Source: Auxenochlorella pyrenoidosa (Eukaryota; Chlorophyta; Trebouxiophyceae; Chlorellales; Chlorellaceae). From it: a stretch of DNA of 13,189 nucleotides. The stretch lies in assembly GCA_001430745.1 (NCBI GenBank), contig KQ482069.1, positions 477,066-490,254 of the forward strand, in the 5' to 3' direction. Every line of letters starts with the position of its first letter. Within the stretch, counting starts at the first letter, position 1. The position numbers and the translations under genes are program-made. Positions 8,581 through 13,189 of this stretch are shown one piece after another. A model generated the notes under the pieces. The model was not told where the DNA came from. It ran no database searches and saw only the letters and a list, made by a program, of their open reading frames with translations.

Positions 8581-9222
8581 GTGTCGAGGGCTCCATGCTC
8601 CATCTGTTTGTGAGATGGACGGCAGGCTGCTGTGCTGGCTGGTATGGATGCGACGTCTTGATTGCCAATGGGCAGGTGCTTCCTAGATCACGACGTGAGG
8701 CACCGCAGTGTAAACACACAGTGGCACCTGGAAGTCGCCGACAGCTTTCACTAGTTGTTGCGCAAGGAAAAGTGCTCAGGCGCCGACCTTGCGGTTGCGG
8801 CTGTCAGGTTGGTTCTGGCAGGCAGAGCATGAGGGGCCCTGTCACACAATCCAGCCGGGGTGTCTGTCTTTATGCTGTAGTGGTTTTGTAGTGCCTTCAC
8901 CGGGCCGGTCGGCCTCCTCCCTAAAGGGTGGCAGACCCAGCTGCCCCACAGCCGCAGGGCGGGGGCCCTCCCTCCTGAACTCGCGGTCGACGTCCCACGA
9001 AGCCCCGCCCCCTGCCCTTCCCCTGCTCTGCCCTTGAGCAACACTGGGTCGTCAGTGGCAGGGCTTGCCAGTGGCTGGGGTTGTTTCCAGGAGAGACCTC
9101 CAGCTCAGCACCTCGGGGGCCCAAAGCCCTCCCGGTTGCAAGGGCCTCCATCAGTGCTGGCTGGCCCCTGGGGCGGCCCCTTCACCCGCCATATGGCCGC
9201 GAGAAACAGACCTTGAGGGAAC
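8581..9222. other. Intergenic: 3' region of the unknown gene and ACR upstream region
   Basis: This is about 640 bp between two tandem plus-strand genes. The left part should be the 3' UTR of the unknown gene up to the TGTAA near 8709; the right part should contain the promoter and 5' UTR of the ACT-repeat gene. No coding exon or RNA gene was recognised. Confidence 0.5.
8709..8713 (+). terminator. Candidate TGTAA poly(A) signal of the unknown gene
   Basis: TGTAA lies 129 nt after the TAG at 8578-8580, on the sense strand and at a typical distance for a green-algal 3' UTR. This supports the chosen last exon. Confidence 0.55.
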
Positions 9223-12200
9223 ATGAGCCTGCTTGCCCGCCGGATGGGCAGGAGCCCGTCGACAGCGACGCTGTCGCTGGACCAATTTATTGGTGAGGGC
9301 CACCGAGCTGGCTTGGCCCCTCGGGATGTGCTGCGGCAACACCCACCACCTGCCCGGAAGGCGCGGCCGCAGCGACCCAGGGTTTCACGAACTACTGGCC
9401 GCCGCCTTTTGGGAGTTACAGACAGTGCCGAGCAGTCGGCGCCCGCCTCTCGTGGCCCACCCGCCGTCGCCGCCGCTGCCGCACACATCCGCCCTGCAGA
9501 GATGGAGGCCAAGAACAACTGCGCCAGCGCGGTGACTGAGGACGGCTCGCTGCTGGACAATCTGACGCTGGAGCTGCGCGTGCACCCGCCCAGCATCGAG
9601 ATTGACAACCATGCACACGACAAGTGGACCGTCGTCACGATTGACTCGGCCAACCGCCCAGGCTCGCTCATTTACGTGCGTGCAGCCTGCCAGCCCGCTC
9701 GTTGGCTGCCGCTGGGGCCTGCAGGCGGCGCTGCAGCTGCGCGTCAGCCAAGGCCGGCAGCTGCAGGGCTGGGCGGCATGCCGTTGTTCACAACTGCCGG
9801 CAGCATGCCGTGACTGCTGCTGTCAGCATGCCTCATGGCTTGCCCCACCTCATGGCTTGCCCAGGCATGTCTCCTTGCCTGGCCGTCACCGCCGCCCCCG
9901 CACCCTGCTGCAGATGGTGCAACACTTCACGGAGCTTGACCTGCGGATATCTAGCGCCCGCATCTCCTCTGACGGCGGCTGGTTTGTGGATGGTGAGCCG
10001 GGCTTGTTTGCGTTTGGTTTGACAGCGGCAGGAGGAGCGCAGAACAGCAGCGGGAGGAGCGAAGAGCAGCATGCAAAGTGACGCGCATGCACTTGCAAAG
10101 TCGCACCTCGAGGGCTTGCATGGCAGGAGGGCCGGCAAGCAGTTTACTGAACAATTGGGCCGGCCACGCCTTGCGCTTGCCTCGTGTTCATTCCCATCCT
10201 CGGCTTGGCACCTGGGCTCTTGCTGCTCACCCTCATCGTGCCGCCGCCCGTCTGCTGCCCCACTCACCAGTCTTCCACCTCAGCGAGGCCAACGGAGAGA
10301 AGATCCGCAACCCCAAGAAGCTGCAGAGCATCAAGCAGGCAAGCTGACGCTGCCACAGCCGCGGGACCTGCCGCAGTGTGGCCCTGCAGCCGTAGCAGCT
10401 CGTGCAGGCAGAGATCACGCCCTCTGTGCCGCAGTCGGGGGAGACTGCACCAGCTTTCCTGCATTGTCCCCCGCTGTGCCGCCATTCTCGGCCTGCGCGT
10501 CTTGGGTGCGAGACATGGCTGCGCCGCCTGCCCAGCATCAAGACGCGCCCCCACTGCTGGCGCGCCCCCGCCCTGCAGATGCTCAACGTGTACATGCAGC
10601 AGGAGGAGGACCTGGTGCTCAACGGAGGTGCGCCCGCTGAGCTGCCTGTCGTGCTTGGCTGCCCTCCGTGCAGCGCTGGCGCGGCGGGATGGCATAGCAT
10701 GCCCTGATGGCAAGCTGATGCATGTGTGCCGCGCTGCCCTTGCCCATACCCATGTGCGCGCACACGGGGCCGGGCGGACTGTCCCAACCCCCCCACCCCA
10801 CCCCACCCACCCACCCACTGAAACCACCACCACCATGCTGCGTGCGCTGCGCAGACGAGACGGACGACATGAACTTTGTGGAGACGACGGTGTTTGAGCT
10901 GGCGGGCCCGGACCGGCCCGGCCTGCTTTCTGAGGTCACCCACCTGCTCACCCACAACGGCTGCAACGTCCGCTCCGCGGCGGTGAGCTGTGTCCCTGCT
11001 GCTGCCCGGGGGGCTCGACGCCGGCGAGTGCCCGCTGCGCCGCCGCTCCTCTCGGGCCTGCCTGCACACCCATGCCTGCCGCCCCCCCCCCACCCCCCAC
11101 CCCAACACCACCCACCACACACACACACACACTCCCTCCTGTCGCCCCGCCAGGTGTGGACGTACCGCGGCCGCGTCGCCTTTGTGCTGTCCATCACCGA
11201 GAAGGGGCTGCCCGTGGTGGACGGCATCAAGCTGCAGCGCCTGCGCCAGCTGGTGAGTGGCAGCGTCCAGCTTGCGCCGCCCAGGTTTTGCCGCTCTGCT
11301 GCGGGGCAGGACCCCTCCGCGGCTGCGCGGCCCAGAGGCAGGGCCGGCAGCTGCCGGCAGCTGTCTGCACACGCTTGGGGGCGAGGCCCAGCTGGCAGCG
11401 CGGGGATTCGTGCGTTGCGGCGCTAGCCCGCATGCGGGTGCAGTGCCCAGGGCATGTCCGCCTGCCGGTGCTGCCCTGCCGTGCACGGGAACCTGCTTGC
11501 GCGTGCAACGTGTAACGCCCTCCCCCCCCTGCCCCGGCGCCCGGAGCAGGTGCTGGGCATCATGACGCGGCGCCCTTCCATGGGAGGCAGCAGCGGTGCG
11601 CTGGCGTCCCTGGCCGGCGGCCCGGGAGGCCTCGGCGGCGTGATTGTCAACATCCGCAAGGTGGGGCGGGGCGGGGCGGGCGCTGCGCTGCCTGCTGGGG
11701 GCCCAGCTCGCTGGGGCCGTGGCACCAGGGCCGCCCCCAGGCTCTGCCGCCTGGCAAAGTCAGCCTGGCGGCGCCCAGCCAATGGCTCATCAACGAGTGG
11801 TACCTCCCGCTGCAGGTGCGCGGCGAGATTCATCATGACCGGCGGCTGCACCAGCTGATGCTGCAGGAGGAGGTGAACCAGGTGGGGCCTGCTCTCATAC
11901 TGCCCGGCTCTGGGGCGCTGCCGCACACTGTGGTTGCCCCCCCCCCTGCGCATCGCTTCCCTGCTGCAGCGGGCTTGCGGCAACGCCTGGGCTTGTGCTG
12001 TGCAGCGTGCAGCCTGGCCGGCCTCCCACAGCCGCTTTCCCACAGGGGTTCCAGAGAGGCTCGCTCCCTGGGACCGCCGGCCCGCATGCAACGCATCCTG
12101 AGGGCTGCCTGCTGCCCGCCCCGCTCCCGCCGCCCGCTGCAGTGGTCGCAAGGCGAGCGGCTGCGCACCGTGGAGGAGGAGGCCCCCTCAGGGCCGGATG

Positions 12201-12984
12201 AGCAGCAGGCGGCGCAGGCGGCGCCGGAGCAGGCAGCCTCCGCGCACGAGCGGCCGCCGAGCCAGCAGTCTATGGGCAGCGACGGCAGCGGCCCCAGCGA
12301 CAGCGCGCTCTCCATGCACGCCGAGGCGGCCCTGCAGGCTGGTGGCTTTGCAGCCAAAGTCGGCAGCCTGGTGAGCGCTGGCAGGGCAGGGCAGTGCAAG
12401 GCGGGGGGTGGGGTGGGGGGTTTTCCGCTTGTGTCACCCGTTCTGCCTTCACTTTGTGCCCCCGAAGCTGCGGGGCCCCCCCGCGCTGAAGCAGGCTGCC
12501 CCCACGGGATGCACGCGCCTGCCTCTGTGCTGCCCAGGAGTGCGTGGCACGCTTCCTGAGCTGCGCCCTGGCCCACCTGGCCTGCCCCTGTGCCCGCAGG
12601 CGGCGGGCGGCGCGGCGGCGCCGCCGTCCCTGCGCTCGCCCAAGCACGACCGCCCGCAGATCGACATTGACTACAGGTGGGCGAGGGCCGAAGCGGCAGG
12701 CCTGGGGAGGCAGCTTCGTTTCGGTGCCTGCAGGCGGCCACGCGTCCGTCGGTACCCTGGCAGCCGCGGGCGCCGCCAGCGCCGCCCGCGCCAGCCCGCG
12801 CGGGCTGGCCACCTGGAGCTTCTCGGCGGGCATGCAGCCGGCAGCAGGGGGACACGGCGCTGCACATTGATCAGCCTGCCACGCGCCCCGACCCCGCATC
12901 CTGCTCTCACCCACAGCTCCGACTGCGACTACTGGATCATCTCCATCAAGTGCCGCGACCGCACCAAGCTGCTGTTCGACACAG
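9223..12984 (+). CDS. ACT-domain repeat (ACR) protein, N-terminal ~406 residues, 12 exons, 3' end off window
   Basis: Plant ACR proteins carry several ACT domains, like those at the C-terminus of bacterial GlnD, and are thought to sense amino acids. Exons: 9223-9292, 9500-9675, 9914-9992, 10271-10338, 10579-10627, 10855-10982, 11154-11252, 11550-11660, 11816-11881, 12143-12370, 12600-12676 and 12917-12984; all phases agree. ACT1 (about residues 64-130): VHPPSIEIDN, WTVVTIDSANRPGSLI, SSARISSDGGWFVDVFHLSE, the ISSDGGWF-D-F signature of ACRs. ACT2 (about 155-260): VFELAGPDRPGLLSEV, NGCNVRSAAVWTYRGRVAFV. Next comes DRRLHQLM, as in the plant proteins after ACT2, and then a linker of about 100 residues rich in Ala, Gln and Ser. 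ACT3 begins WIISIKCRDRTKLLFDT and is cut by the window. Intron 4 (10339-10578) starts with GC. Intron 1 is a multiple of three with no stop, so it may be retained. The start is the first in-frame ATG; 9244 or 9503 are alternatives. Confidence 0.9.
9831..9862 (+). repeat. 15 bp direct repeat in ACR intron 2
   Basis: CCTCATGGCTTGCCC occurs at 9831-9845 and again at 9848-9862, inside the intron between ACR exons 2 and 3. It is a simple local duplication. Confidence 0.75.
10339..10578 (+). other. GC-AG intron in the ACR gene
   Basis: The donor reads CAG then GCAAGC, and the acceptor is CCCTGCAG. Reading through instead gives a stop two codons later (GCA AGC TGA). Splicing at GC joins KLQSIKQ to MLNVYMQQEE in phase 0, and both flanks have coding character. 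GC donors with an AG|GCAAG context are the known minor class of U2-type introns. Confidence 0.8.
10783..10817 (+). repeat. C-run tract in ACR intron 5
   Basis: Repeated C3-C7 runs separated by A lie about 40-70 bp before the exon 6 acceptor (ending at 10854). It is i-motif-like on the sense strand, G-quadruplex-like on the other, and similar to the tract at 7305-7340. Confidence 0.75.
11116..11131 (+). repeat. (CA)8 microsatellite in ACR intron 6
   Basis: Eight CA units follow a C-rich tract at about 11081-11110, just ahead of the exon 7 acceptor (CAG ending at 11153). The arrangement of C-run plus CA repeat resembles that before exon 11 of the unknown gene. Confidence 0.85.
11344..11357. 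repeat. 14 bp perfect palindrome in ACR intron 7
   Basis: CCGGCAGCTGCCGG is its own reverse complement; the half CCGGCAG is repeated once more directly after it. It is intronic and no function is assigned. Confidence 0.7.
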
Positions 12985-13189
12985 GTGGGTGGGCTGCCTG
13001 GGAGGGGTGTGGTGTGGTGGTGGTGGGGGGCGTGTGGGGAGGGGAGAGGGGGGCACTGCTGGGTCGTGCTGTCATCGACTGCAGCTGCATTGTTCGTCTG
13101 GACCGCCGCGCCGTCGTGAGGCGCCGCCCCGACCTGCGGCCATCGGCGCGAGAGCAGCTCCCCGGCTGCCCCCCCCTCCTCCCCCCCCC
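12985..13189 (+). other. ACR intron 12 (partial, runs off right edge)
   Basis: It begins with a GTGGGT donor after the ACT3 start (LLFDT plus one base). The expected continuation (a Val-Cys-Thr-Leu-type segment) is not found before the window ends, so the next exon lies outside. A G-rich quadruplex-like run occupies the first ~25 bp. Confidence 0.6.
12987..13007 (+). repeat. Putative G-quadruplex motif at a 5' splice site
   Basis: GGG-T-GGG-CTGCCT-GGG-A-GGGG on the sense strand begins two bases into intron 12 of the ACR gene, followed by further GGTGG and GGGGGG runs to about 13050. It fits the standard four-run G3 pattern. Confidence 0.65.

Noticed and set aside
10233..11486. Long 417-codon open frame on the minus strand
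   Set aside because: It is antisense to ACR exons 4-7, whose ACT-domain reading on the plus strand is clear. No recognisable domain on the minus strand.
13082..13120. Possible next ACR exon after a CAG at about 13083
   Set aside because: The phase fits but the reading (ALFVWTAAPS then stop) does not match the ACT3 continuation expected after LLFDT, and the tract before the CAG is a poor acceptor.
1..13189. Mobile elements, CRISPR arrays, organellar or viral genes
   Set aside because: No terminal repeats with target duplications, transposase, reverse transcriptase, integrase or capsid motifs, and no regularly spaced repeats were seen.

Overview
The window looks like nuclear DNA of a green alga. 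The evidence is high GC, coding exons whose third codon positions are almost all G or C, many short exons separated by C-rich introns of roughly 130-540 bp with GTGAGN/GTGGGN donors and (C/T)n-CAG acceptors, and TGTAA poly(A)-type signals. A trebouxiophyte such as a Chlorella relative is a reasonable guess, but only a guess. Because exons are short, the long uninterrupted reading frames are mostly antisense or intronic shadows, and the real genes have to be pieced together from splice phase.

Layout, left to right. (1) Minus strand, 559-1321: the first two coding exons of SEC61 alpha, the ER translocon channel; the rest lies beyond the left edge. (2) Minus strand, 2432-3043: ribosomal protein eL41 (RPL41) in three tiny exons. 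It encodes only 23 residues, two fewer than the usual 25. (3) A 1.5 kb divergent intergenic region. (4) Plus strand, 4525-8580: a 12-exon gene for a protein of about 418 residues that I do not recognise. Its exon 9 carries an apparent +1 frameshift, and the intron after exon 7 contains a codon-biased segment with a membrane-helix-like stretch. (5) A 640 bp intergenic spacer. (6) Plus strand, 9223-12984 and beyond the right edge: an ACT-domain repeat (ACR) protein with two complete ACT domains and the start of a third. It includes one GC-AG intron and an unusually long low-complexity linker.

These are ordinary housekeeping and metabolic-regulatory genes plus one unknown gene. They do not form an evident pathway or operon-like system, and I see no mobile element, CRISPR array, virus or RNA gene. 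The most interesting points are the shortened eL41, the unknown gene with its frameshift and cryptic exon-like segment, and the unusual splice features (GC-AG donor, tandem acceptor, frame-preserving intron, C-run acceptors).
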